23,822 nucleotides of DNA from assembly GCA_964343305.1 (NCBI GenBank), contig CAYFJO010000141.1, positions 1 to 23,822 of the forward strand, written 5' to 3'. The notes under the pieces were generated by a model. It saw nothing but the letters and a program-made list of their open reading frames with translations. It was not told the DNA's origin and did not search any database. Below, piece after piece: positions 6,963-14,799 of the stretch. The DNA comes from CAYFJO01 sp964343305. GTDB lineage: Bacteria; Planctomycetota; Planctomycetia; Pirellulales; Pirellulaceae. Within the stretch, counting starts at the first letter, position 1. Each line of letters starts with the position of its first letter. A program made the position numbers and the translations under genes.

Positions 6963-8225
6963 ATGACCGTATCGTTCAGCAAGTTTGCCAGCTCCGTTGA
7001 AACAGAAACCGCCTTCGACGTCCTCGCCATCGCCAAGCAACTCAAAGCCGCCGGCCTAGACGTGATCGAACTTGAAATCGGCGACAGCCCTTTTCCGACA
7101 TCTCCGTCCGCCGTCGATGCCGGTATCCAAGCCATCCGCGACGATCGTTGTCACTATGGCCCGTCGATTGGTCTGCCAGAGTTTCGACAAGCCGCCGCTG
7201 ATTATGTCAATAAAGAGTATGGCTTGAGCGTCGGTGCCGATCATGTCGTGGCTGGTCCGGGCGCGAAAACTTTCGAAACATTCTTCATGGAAGCGTTCGT
7301 CAATCCAGGCGATGGCGTGTTGGTCTTCAGCCCCTATTTTCCGACCTATCCACCAAACATCGCTCGACGCGGCGCGCGGATGGTCATTTCCGACCTCAAG
7401 CAATCCAACGACTTCCGTCCTAATCTGGATGACGTCGAGAAGTTCATCAACGAAGATCCCAGCCCCAAAGCGATCATCCTCAACAGTCCACACAATCCCA
7501 CGGGTGGCATCTGTTTACCGGAAGATTTGCAGGGACTCGCAGATCTCGTGCGCGGCAAAGACATCGTCATCTTCAGCGACGAGCCGTACGACCAGATGGC
7601 ATGGACTGGCAAGCATCGCTCGCCGCTGGAGATCGACGGCATGATAGATCAATGCGTTGCTGGTTACACGTTTAGCAAGTCGTTCAGCATGAGCGGCTGG
7701 CGACTTGGCTTCGCGGTCAGCAGCCCCGACATCATCAATATGTTCGCTAAGCTGACCAACTCGGCCCTGTCCTGTATCCCGCCGTTCACGCAATTGGCCG
7801 GCATCGAAGCGATGAAGAACGACCTCGCCGAACGCGATCGCCGCATGCAGGATTTCAAAGAAAAAGTTGAACTGCTCGTGAGCGGACTCAATGGCATCGA
7901 AGGCGTCAACTGCCTAATGCCCGGCGGCAGTTTTTACGTCTTCCCATCCGTCGCCCCCATCTGCAATCGCCTCGGCATCACATCGCACGGGCTGGCCCTC
8001 TACTTGCTTCAAGCCGCCGACGACAACAAAGGCGTCGCCTGCCTGGGCGGCGAATGTTTCGGCGAAGCAGGCCACGGCTTCATCCGATTCAGTTGCGCTG
8101 AGCCCAACGATCGCCTCAGCGCGGCCGTTGATTTTTTCGCCGAAGCGATTGGCAAAACGGATCGGATCGAGAAGTATCTCGACGAAAACACAAAGTACAA
8201 ACTGACGTCGCCATATGAGTCATAA
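6963..8225 (+). CDS. PLP-dependent class I/II aminotransferase (aspartate aminotransferase family)
   Basis: A 420-residue fold-type I aminotransferase of the AspC/AlaT-like group (COG0436). Diagnostic motifs are in order: ELEIGDSPF near the N-terminus, a substrate/PLP phosphate region (YGPSIGLPEFR), NSPHNPTGG at 174-182, SDEPYD at 205-210 whose Asp contacts the PLP ring nitrogen, and FSKSFSMSGWRLGF with Lys239 as the Schiff-base lysine. A late FIRFSCAE block holds the Arg that should bind the substrate carboxylate. It is cytosolic and moves an amino group between an amino acid and a 2-oxo acid; substrate cannot be told from sequence. The frame is open upstream to 6768, but those 65 codons lie in the palindrome-rich gap and do not resemble the family, so ATG 6963 is preferred. 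No Shine-Dalgarno sequence is obvious. Confidence 0.9.
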   Translation: MTVSFSKFASSVETETAFDVLAIAKQLKAAGLDVIELEIGDSPFPTSPSAVDAGIQAIRDDRCHYGPSIGLPEFRQAAADYVNKEYGLSVGADHVVAGPGAKTFETFFMEAFVNPGDGVLVFSPYFPTYPPNIARRGARMVISDLKQSNDFRPNLDDVEKFINEDPSPKAIILNSPHNPTGGICLPEDLQGLADLVRGKDIVIFSDEPYDQMAWTGKHRSPLEIDGMIDQCVAGYTFSKSFSMSGWRLGFAVSSPDIINMFAKLTNSALSCIPPFTQLAGIEAMKNDLAERDRRMQDFKEKVELLVSGLNGIEGVNCLMPGGSFYVFPSVAPICNRLGITSHGLALYLLQAADDNKGVACLGGECFGEAGHGFIRFSCAEPNDRLSAAVDFFAEAIGKTDRIEKYLDENTKYKLTSPYES

Positions 8226-8232
8226 AGAATCC

Positions 8233-8261
8233 TTGATATGTCTTTCGTTCTCGCCGATAAT
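8233..8261 (+). promoter_or_regulatory. Candidate sigma70-type promoter for the second DUF1501 gene
   Basis: TTGATA (8233-8238) and GATAAT (8256-8261) are separated by exactly 17 nt in the 83-bp gap before the next gene. A second GATAAT follows at 8265-8270. Planctomycete promoter consensus is poorly known, so this rests on similarity to the general bacterial pattern. Confidence 0.4.
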
Positions 8262-8308
8262 CTCGATAATATACGCGAAACAAAAACCTGTCTTGCTGGA
8301 GAGCCAGA

Positions 8309-9685
8309 ATGGATCGCAGACGTGCTGAATTTGGTTGTGCCGAATTCCAACACACGCTGGGCATGAACCGCCGTGGATTTTTGAAGGCTGGTGGACTGGG
8401 CGTTGCCGGGTTGACGTTGGCAGACTTGTTGCGACATGAAGCACAGGCGGGATCCGCTGCGAAGAAAGAAAATTCGGTCTTGATTCTGTGGATGCGCGGC
8501 GGGCCATCGCAGCATGAAACTTGGGATCCGAAACCGCTGGCTCCCGTGGAATATCGTGGGGCATTTGGCTCGACAAGAACATCCGTGCCCGGCATCAACA
8601 TCGTCGACTTGCTGCCCAAGTGCGCGAAGGTGATGGACAAGTGGTCGATCATCCGCAGCTTGCACCACAAGAACGCCGGACACTCGGCCGGCGATCAAAT
8701 CTTGTTCACCGGCTACAATCCGGGTCGCGATCCGAATCAAAACATCCACCCCAGTTGTGGATCCATTGTCTCGGAACAACTTGGACATTTGACGCCGGAA
8801 CTGCCATCGTATGTGATGATCCCGAGACAAGTTCCCGGAACGGATTCAGCATATCTCGGTGTGGCCCACAAACCTTTTGAAACCATCGTCGATCCTGCGA
8901 ATGACGGCCCGTTCAAATTACAAAACTTTTCATTAGTCGAAGGCATCAGCGACACGCGTTTTGCTCGGCGGCAAAGCCTGCTGAACGACTTTGATCGCTT
9001 ACGCCGTTCGGTCGATGCTTCTGGGCAAATGGAAGGCGTCGACCGGTTCAACCAACAAGCATACGGAATATTGAGTTCAGACAAAGCTCGCAAAGCATTC
9101 GATTTGGACGCCGAACGCAGCGATGTTCGCGAACGCTACGGTTTCATCCCGCGCTACGATCCGATGGACCCGCGCCGTTGCAGTGCGAATGCGTTTTGCC
9201 AGCGCGTGCTGCTGGGCCGCCGCTTGGTCGAAGCGGGGGTGCGCTTGGTCACGGTCGATTGCCGCTGGTGGGACACACACGTCGAGGGCTTCGATTCAAT
9301 GCGCAACGGTTTCCTGCCACGCTGGGACCAATGCTATTCGGCATTGATCGAAGACCTGCACGACCGCGATTTGTTAGAAAACACGCTGGTCGTCGCTTGG
9401 GGAGAGTTCGGCCGTACTCCACGAGTCAACGCAAACAACGGCCGGGACCATTATCCAAACGTCTTTAGTGCCGCGATTGCCGGCGGCCCGGTCCAAGGCG
9501 GCCGTGTCGTTGGTTCGTCGGACGAAAAGGGAGCCTTCCCGCAAGACAACCCGAAGGACCCTCAAGACGTGTTGGCCACCATCTACCAACACCTGGGCGT
9601 CAACACCCAAAAACACTACTCCGACCATTCCGGCCGCCCCAACATCACCTTGCCGTTCGGCAAACCGCTCACCGAAATGATGTAA
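8309..9685 (+). CDS. DUF1501 protein, Tat-exported (second paralogue)
   Basis: A 458-residue DUF1501 family protein. The Tat signal is MNRRGFLKAGGLGVAGLTL, with the twin arginines at 21-22 and the small extra N-terminus MDRRRAEFGCAEFQHTLG before it. GGAGAG at 8298-8303 lies 5 nt before ATG 8309, supporting the longer start; ATG 8363 is the alternative and would give a more typical Tat peptide. Family blocks are strong: LWMRGGPSQHETWDPKP, then WWDTHVEGFDSM, GEFGR at 365-369, NGRDHYPN, and AGGPVQGG. It is closer to the common DUF1501 consensus than the paralogue at 5308. No DUF1549/DUF1553 gene is adjacent, so its usual partner is missing here. Function is unknown; an exported hydrolase or phosphatase-like role is only suggested by the fold. 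Confidence 0.92.
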   Translation: MDRRRAEFGCAEFQHTLGMNRRGFLKAGGLGVAGLTLADLLRHEAQAGSAAKKENSVLILWMRGGPSQHETWDPKPLAPVEYRGAFGSTRTSVPGINIVDLLPKCAKVMDKWSIIRSLHHKNAGHSAGDQILFTGYNPGRDPNQNIHPSCGSIVSEQLGHLTPELPSYVMIPRQVPGTDSAYLGVAHKPFETIVDPANDGPFKLQNFSLVEGISDTRFARRQSLLNDFDRLRRSVDASGQMEGVDRFNQQAYGILSSDKARKAFDLDAERSDVRERYGFIPRYDPMDPRRCSANAFCQRVLLGRRLVEAGVRLVTVDCRWWDTHVEGFDSMRNGFLPRWDQCYSALIEDLHDRDLLENTLVVAWGEFGRTPRVNANNGRDHYPNVFSAAIAGGPVQGGRVVGSSDEKGAFPQDNPKDPQDVLATIYQHLGVNTQKHYSDHSGRPNITLPFGKPLTEMM

Positions 9686-9949
9686 CGGCTGGTTGGCGTT
9701 GCGCTTTGTACCTAACAAAACCGTTGCAGGTCACCGTCGGGCCCGTCCCGCCGGAACCGATGATTGACAGCTAGCAGCGTCTCATGGTTACGTCTCAAAC
9801 CTATCGACGACGCAGACATTTTACGTTGTTATCGCCGCACAGAGAGTACTTAGTCTTATCATGAATTGAGTGGGTTTATTCGGCGTTTGCTTGGCGGCTT
9901 GATACAATTGTGTCTCTCGAAACAACCTATTTTTCACGGATGAAGCGCG
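9686..9949. other. Intergenic gap with no recognised gene
   Basis: 264 bp without a convincing coding frame. A TACAAT at 9903-9908 could be a -10 box for the gene at 9950, but no good -35 lies at the right distance. I see no strong hairpin or repeat. Confidence 0.4.
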
Positions 9950-10294
9950 ATGAAGATCTATCGATATTGGGCCAAGGCGGCTGCGGGTGAGCGTTCGCAA
10001 GGTACACATGCGGAGTGCTTCGGTTGTTCCAACGACAGCGTCGAAGCGGCGCTGGCCGATGCTCAGTCGAGAGCCAGCAAACTTGCCGAAGCCATCGGGC
10101 GTGCCGATCCCAACAAACGTTATCTATACAGCGATCGCCCGGTACGTGAAGAGATTCTTCAGGAATTCGAGCACGACGGCAGGCCGACGGCGGCGATTAC
10201 ACGCAACGGCTACGGTTCACTGGTGCTCAATACGTCCAACGTTTTTTTGCCGACATTGACTACGAAGATGAAACGCCGTCAATCTTCGCAATGA
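9950..10294 (+). CDS. Conserved-looking hypothetical protein, N-terminal part (frameshifted gene, part 1)
   Basis: A 114-residue frame starting MKIYRYWAKAAAG, rich in Ala/Glu helix sequence (EAALADAQSRASKLAEAIG) and then RNGYGSLVLNTSNVF. After the seven-T run at 10242-10248 the sequence becomes LPTLTTKMKRRQSSQ, unlike a natural C-terminus. Reading the -1 frame from that run instead gives FFADIDYEDETPSIFAMIGS, which flows straight into the next frame. The two frames are therefore most likely one gene of about 277 codons (9950-10782). I recall proteins with this order of motifs in other bacteria but cannot name a domain. Function is unknown. Only a weak GAAG precedes the ATG. Confidence 0.6.
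   Translation: MKIYRYWAKAAAGERSQGTHAECFGCSNDSVEAALADAQSRASKLAEAIGRADPNKRYLYSDRPVREEILQEFEHDGRPTAAITRNGYGSLVLNTSNVFLPTLTTKMKRRQSSQ
10242..10248 (+). other. T7 homopolymer at the frameshift point
   Basis: Seven consecutive T (GTT TTT TTG in the first frame). One extra T, a -1 ribosomal slip, or transcriptional slippage would join the frame from 9950 to the frame that continues to 10782. Causes could be a sequencing error, a true mutation or programmed slippage. Confidence 0.75.
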
Positions 10295-10782
10295 TCGGAA
10301 GCTTGTTCGGCCAAAAAAAGCCAAGCCAGGACGAGCGAATTCTGGCCCGCATCAAGGAGACTGTATCCAGCGATTCGAGCCTTGGCATGCGCGTTTATCG
10401 GACGAAGAACGGCTTTCGTTGCCTGGTCACGAGCAGGACTTTTGATCCCCTGTCGACGGAATCCCACGACTTGCTCTCGCGTCTTGGTAGCGACGAGCAG
10501 TACATGAAGTTTTGCCGGGTGCAGGAGTGCTACCGCGCAAGGCTTTCGCCGAAACCGTGGCGTTGCGGCGTGCCACGGCCTCCGTTTCGATTTCCATTCA
10601 GTTCGCCGGCCGACGAGCAACAGTATCGCGCATGGGAGAAAGAGAGCGATGAAACGGTGAAATCGTATTCCACCTGCGCCGTGATCGGGGACTTTGGCTC
10701 TTCAAGCATTCATCCCGAAGTTGAGTCGGTGTTGAAGCTTCACGATCATTTCGCTTGCGAAGGTGACGGGCCATTGAGTTGA
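10291..10782 (+). CDS. Conserved-looking hypothetical protein, C-terminal part (frameshifted gene, part 2)
   Basis: A 163-residue frame from ATG 10291, which overlaps the TGA of part 1 as ATGA. Visible features are a Lys-rich start (GSLFGQKKPSQDERILARIK), GMRVYRTKNGFRCLVTS, QECYRARLSPKPWRCG with Cys and Trp, then a C-terminal segment ending in a helix (SVLKLHDHFACEG). No membrane segment or signal peptide is present. There is no Shine-Dalgarno sequence before ATG 10291, and the frame is coding-like upstream of it back to the T7 run. It is thus probably the back half of the gene beginning at 9950, although a translationally coupled second gene cannot be excluded. Its last 37 bp overlap the 3' end of the leftward hydantoinase gene. 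Function unknown. Confidence 0.6.
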   Translation: MIGSLFGQKKPSQDERILARIKETVSSDSSLGMRVYRTKNGFRCLVTSRTFDPLSTESHDLLSRLGSDEQYMKFCRVQECYRARLSPKPWRCGVPRPPFRFPFSSPADEQQYRAWEKESDETVKSYSTCAVIGDFGSSSIHPEVESVLKLHDHFACEGDGPLS

Positions 10783-13700
10783 ACCGCGCCGAACCCGCCG
10801 CCACCAGGTGATTCGATCGTGAGGACGTCTCCAGGAAACACTCGTATCTGCATCTGGCTACCAAGTTGCTCGACGGATCCGTCCGACCGGCGGATCGTGT
10901 TTTGGCCGATTTGTCCTGGTTCGCCGCCGGCCACTCCGTAGGGTGCGTATTGACCTCGGCGCTGGGACAAAAGCGAGACGTCCAACTCGCGCAGGAATTC
11001 CAGGCGACGGATGACACCGTTGCCGCCGTTGTGTCCACCAGCACCGCCCGAACCAGTGCGGATGGCAAACTCCAGGACGCGCACAGGATAGCGTTGTTCG
11101 ATGACCTCAGGGTCGGTTAGTCGAGTGTTGGTCATGTGTGTGTGCACGGCATCGGCACCGTCGCTCATCGCGGTCGCTCCTGAGCCGCCGCAAATGGTCT
11201 CGTAATAGCCGAACGTGTCGTCGCCAAAAGTCAGGTTGTTCATCGTTCCCTGGCTGGCGGCGGCGATGCCGAGCGCGCCAAGCACGACGTCGACGACGCG
11301 CTGCGAGGTTTCGACATTGCCTCCAACGACGGCCGCACACTCTTCGACTGTTCCGCCTAACGGTGGATTCAGCAAACACTCTGGCAAGATGAACGTTACT
11401 GGGGCCAGCACGCCTTCGTTCAACGGAATATCTTCGTCGATCAGCAGCCGCAGGCAGTACATCACCGCCGAGGTGACAATCGCCCGATTGGCGTTCAGAT
11501 TGCCTGGCAATACCGGATCCGTGCCTGTGAAATCAACCGTCGCGTCGCCCCCGTCAACAGTGACGGCGACCGCGATTGTTGCCCCATCGTCCAAGTGATC
11601 AACAAACTCATGCCGGCCATCAGGCAGCCGAGACAAAGCAGAACGCATTTTTTGTTCGGCGGCGAATTGGATGTGTTGCATGTAGGCTTGCACGACTGGC
11701 ATCTCGTATCGCTGGATCAGGTCGAACAGGTCACGCGATCCTTGCTCGTTGGCGGCAATTTGTGCGGTGATGTCGGCGATATTGTCCGCGACATTGCGAG
11801 TTGGATGCCGGCCCGCAAGCAGCAATTGTCGCAATACGCCGATCCGTGAAACACCGCCGTCGACGACTTTGAAATCGCGAATCAACACGCCTTCTTCGGC
11901 AAGGTTCTTTGAAAATGGTGGCATCGATCCTGGCGCGACGCCACCGATTTCGGCGTGATGAGCGCGACTGGCCGTGAAGAACAGTCGTTCGCCGTCGTCG
12001 CCATGAACAGGCGTAACGACCGTCACGTCTGGCAAATGGGAACCGCCGTGATAGGGATCGTTGGTCACGAACACATCGCCCGATTTCATTTCCGGCTGCG
12101 CCGAGATCAAGTGTTTTACCGTGGCGCTCATCGCACCAAGATGCACGGGAATGTGCGGCGCGTTGACAACAAGATCGCCGGTTGGGGTGAACAAGGCGCA
12201 GCTAAAATCCAGTCGCTCTTTGACGTTCACGCTGCTTGAGGTGTTGCGGAGCGTGATGCCCATTTGTTCGGCGATGCCCGCGAACTGGTTGTTGAAGATT
12301 TCAAGCATGACGGGGTCTGGTTGAGATGGGGAGTCCGGGAGAGGGGGAGAGGGGGAGAGGGAAGTCACGATGGACGAAGACAGCAACTCGCCACCGCTCA
12401 GCATTTCTGCGCGCCAGCCGGGATCGATCACGGTTGTGGAGTTGGTTTCGATGATGATTGCCGGTCCGTCAATCACATTACCCGGCGTCAAGGTAGTTCG
12501 ATGGTAGACGCGCGTTTCAAGTTGCCGACCCGCGAAAAAGGTTTGGACGCTCTCGGCCGCTGACGGAGTTGTCTTTGCCACGGATTCAGACAGCTCTGAC
12601 TGCTGCTCGGATCGGCCGACGACTTCCACACGAAGCGCGACAATTTCGATCGGTTGGTTCTCCTGCACATAGCCGTACAATCGTTGGTGCTCGTCCTCGT
12701 ACGCGGCTCGATAATCGCCATCTTGCGGGCACAAAATGGTGAGAAACGCGTCGAGGCCCTGATATCGCAGGTCGAGCGACCGAGCCGTCTCGATTTGCTC
12801 AGCGAAGATTCCTTCCGCTAAGACTTCCCGGCGAGCTTCTTCCAACAATCGCTCAAACGTCGCTTCAAGACGATCGAGATGTTCCGGCGAGTACGTTTGA
12901 TAGACGCCTTCTGCCCGATGTCGCACGACGTCAGCCAGACCGATGCCGTAGGCGCTCAAAATTCCTGCATCGGGATGATTCAGAATCTGGTGGATCCCTA
13001 ATTCCTGGGCGATGGCGCAGGCGTGTTGTGCCGCGGCACCACCAAAGGCGACTAACACATAGTCGCGCGGATCGTATCCTTTGGCGATGGAAATCGATCG
13101 AATGGCTTTTGCCATATTCGCGTTGGCGATGCGTAAGAATCCATCGGCGAGTTCCACGGGCTCATGACGTTTGCCAGTTGCTTGATCGATTTCGTCGCAT
13201 AGTTCATCCAGGCGGTTCTCGACGGCAGCACGATCCAAATGAAATGGAAAATACTGTGAGATGATTTTGCCGAGGTGCAAGTTGACGTCCGTCACGGTCA
13301 GCGGGCCGCCTCGTCCATAGCAAGCGGGACCCGGATCAGCTCCCGCGCTATCCGGGCCAACCACCAACTTGACGCCATCGAATTGGCAAATCGAACCGCC
13401 GCCCGCCGCCACGGTTTCGATCGCCATCATCGGAGCGACGATTCGCACGCCAGCCTTTTCCGTTTCGTATTCCAACTCATAACGGCCGTCGAACCGCGAT
13501 ACATCCGTACTGGTGCCGCCCATGTCGAAGCCAATCGCTCGTTCAAATCCCGCGTTTTGAGCGACGCGCGAGAACCCAACGACGCCACCGGCTGGTCCGG
13601 ACAGAACACTGTCTTTACCAACAAAATGGTCCGCGCTGACCAGACCTCCGGCCGACGTCAGCAACCGCAGATCACTGTCACACAACGATTCTCGAAGCTT

Positions 13701-14579
13701 AGCGACATACTGTCGCAGCACGGGATTCAAATACGCGTCGGCGACGGTCGTATCGCCGCGGGAGACGATCTTGATCAGCGGTGCGACGCGGCTCGACCGG
13801 CTGACCTCAAAACCCAACTTGCGGGCGATCGACTCGACCAGTTCCTCGTGCGTGGACTGACAGTACGCGTTGAGGAGGCAAATCGCCAGCGACTCGAAGT
13901 TCTGATCTCTTAACATCCGCAATTGTTCGCGAATTCGAGATTCGTCAGGCGTGACCAACACTTCGCCATCTGGCGTGATGCGTTCACCAATTTCAGCGAC
14001 CGATGCATACAAGGGCGGTGGTTTCTTGATCGCGAGGTTGAACAGACGGGGACGGTTTTGATATCCAATTCGCAGGATATCGCCGAATCCTCCCGTGGTG
14101 ACCAGCGCCGTCTTCGCACCCCGGCGTGTAATCAAGGCGTTCGTTCCCTTCGTCGTGCCCAAGCGAATCGAGACCAGTGGAATGGTCTCGTCCAATCGCA
14201 AGCCAAGCACGGATCGAATCGCCAAAACCGGAGCTTCTTCGCCGCTGGTGAGTTCCATCGATTGGCTGAGTGCCGGTGATACATCGAGCGGTGTTTTCAG
14301 CGTTAGCGATTGATTTTCGAAGCCAGCCACTTGCGACTGTGCAACCACCCGGCCAAAGGAGTCGAGTAGACGGAGTTGATACCCGCGCCAAAAATCAACC
14401 GGGCCGGCCAGTGAAGCATCAATGATGCGATGGCGAGCGCTTCCCGGCTGGGCCGTTCCTTTCACGACGCCCGAACTCAGCACTTTGCATCGAATCAAGT
14501 CTCCTTGCGGATCCCGCGCAAGACAATCGGTAAACGTGCCGCCAACATCGATCCAAAACTGCCAAGTCGTTCGATTCAT
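10746..14579 (-). CDS. Fused hydantoinase A/B protein, 5-oxoprolinase family
   Basis: A 1277-residue protein of the size of eukaryotic ATP-dependent 5-oxoprolinase. The HyuA half begins WIDVGGTFTD at 9-18, the ASKHA-type phosphate-binding loop, followed later by ALVTTGGFGDILRIGYQNRP, RGDTTVADAYLNPVL, SGPAGGVVG, GFDMGGTSTDVSRFDG and SAGADPGPACYGRGG. A low-complexity Ser/Pro linker near residues 742-755 leads to the HyuB half (DPVMLEIFNNQFAGIAEQMG onward; NDPYHGGSHLPDVTVV; C-terminal SPGGGGFGAV). Known members open 5-oxoproline or hydantoin rings, or carboxylate ketones, using ATP; the substrate here is not determinable. About 80 residues between CKVLSSG and the SIRLGTTKGTNAL block look like an insertion relative to OPLAH. 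It is cytosolic. The gene is convergent with, and overlaps by 37 bp, the gene ending at 10782. Confidence 0.93.
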   Translation of the reverse strand: MNRTTWQFWIDVGGTFTDCLARDPQGDLIRCKVLSSGVVKGTAQPGSARHRIIDASLAGPVDFWRGYQLRLLDSFGRVVAQSQVAGFENQSLTLKTPLDVSPALSQSMELTSGEEAPVLAIRSVLGLRLDETIPLVSIRLGTTKGTNALITRRGAKTALVTTGGFGDILRIGYQNRPRLFNLAIKKPPPLYASVAEIGERITPDGEVLVTPDESRIREQLRMLRDQNFESLAICLLNAYCQSTHEELVESIARKLGFEVSRSSRVAPLIKIVSRGDTTVADAYLNPVLRQYVAKLRESLCDSDLRLLTSAGGLVSADHFVGKDSVLSGPAGGVVGFSRVAQNAGFERAIGFDMGGTSTDVSRFDGRYELEYETEKAGVRIVAPMMAIETVAAGGGSICQFDGVKLVVGPDSAGADPGPACYGRGGPLTVTDVNLHLGKIISQYFPFHLDRAAVENRLDELCDEIDQATGKRHEPVELADGFLRIANANMAKAIRSISIAKGYDPRDYVLVAFGGAAAQHACAIAQELGIHQILNHPDAGILSAYGIGLADVVRHRAEGVYQTYSPEHLDRLEATFERLLEEARREVLAEGIFAEQIETARSLDLRYQGLDAFLTILCPQDGDYRAAYEDEHQRLYGYVQENQPIEIVALRVEVVGRSEQQSELSESVAKTTPSAAESVQTFFAGRQLETRVYHRTTLTPGNVIDGPAIIIETNSTTVIDPGWRAEMLSGGELLSSSIVTSLSPSPPLPDSPSQPDPVMLEIFNNQFAGIAEQMGITLRNTSSSVNVKERLDFSCALFTPTGDLVVNAPHIPVHLGAMSATVKHLISAQPEMKSGDVFVTNDPYHGGSHLPDVTVVTPVHGDDGERLFFTASRAHHAEIGGVAPGSMPPFSKNLAEEGVLIRDFKVVDGGVSRIGVLRQLLLAGRHPTRNVADNIADITAQIAANEQGSRDLFDLIQRYEMPVVQAYMQHIQFAAEQKMRSALSRLPDGRHEFVDHLDDGATIAVAVTVDGGDATVDFTGTDPVLPGNLNANRAIVTSAVMYCLRLLIDEDIPLNEGVLAPVTFILPECLLNPPLGGTVEECAAVVGGNVETSQRVVDVVLGALGIAAASQGTMNNLTFGDDTFGYYETICGGSGATAMSDGADAVHTHMTNTRLTDPEVIEQRYPVRVLEFAIRTGSGGAGGHNGGNGVIRRLEFLRELDVSLLSQRRGQYAPYGVAGGEPGQIGQNTIRRSDGSVEQLGSQMQIRVFPGDVLTIESPGGGGFGAVQLNGPSPSQAK
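12337..12362 (-). repeat. GAGAGGGG octamer repeat encoding the inter-domain linker
   Basis: From 12339, GAGAGGGG occurs almost three times in tandem on the + strand (C/T-rich in the coding strand). It encodes the Ser/Pro/Leu linker between the HyuA and HyuB halves. The surrounding purine-rich stretch (12325-12365) shares this bias and is unlike the rest of the gene. Confidence 0.75.
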
Positions 14580-14583
14580 GAAG

Positions 14584-14778
14584 CTACCGCGTTGCTCGAT
14601 CGAGATTCCGCTTGGCCTTTTCGAAATTCGGCTTCAAACGAATTGCCTCGCGAAAGCACTTCATCGCTTCGTCGCGCATGCCGCGCGACAGCGAGAATTC
14701 ATCGTCGTCAATTTGTGCTGCGGCATAATCAGCCTCGGAGGCGTGTGCCTTCGAGTCGTTTTCATTATCGCGGATCGG
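14584..14778 (-). pseudogene. TPR-protein 3' remnant
   Basis: Leftward from a TGA at 14781-14779, 64 codons are open and end in TAG at 14586-14584. The last half reads GMRDEAMKCFREAIRLKPNFEKAKRNLDRA, a clear match to the tetratricopeptide pattern (second helix with the LKP turn, then the start of the next repeat). No initiation codon precedes it except ATGs inside the repeat. It lies between the hydantoinase and kinase genes and is in the same frame as the kinase, separated by two stops. It is best explained as the surviving C-terminus of a TPR gene, possibly once part of, or downstream of, the kinase. Confidence 0.5.
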
Positions 14779-14799
14779 TCACCAGGGGCTGCCTGCATC

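Noticed and set aside
8009..8830. 273-codon leftward frame across the aminotransferase/DUF1501 boundary
   Set aside because: It covers two well-supported rightward genes and shows no domain or start signal.
13275..13913. 212-codon rightward frame inside the hydantoinase gene
   Set aside because: Antisense shadow; the composition (Arg, Gln, Asp, His) and lack of motifs do not support a gene.
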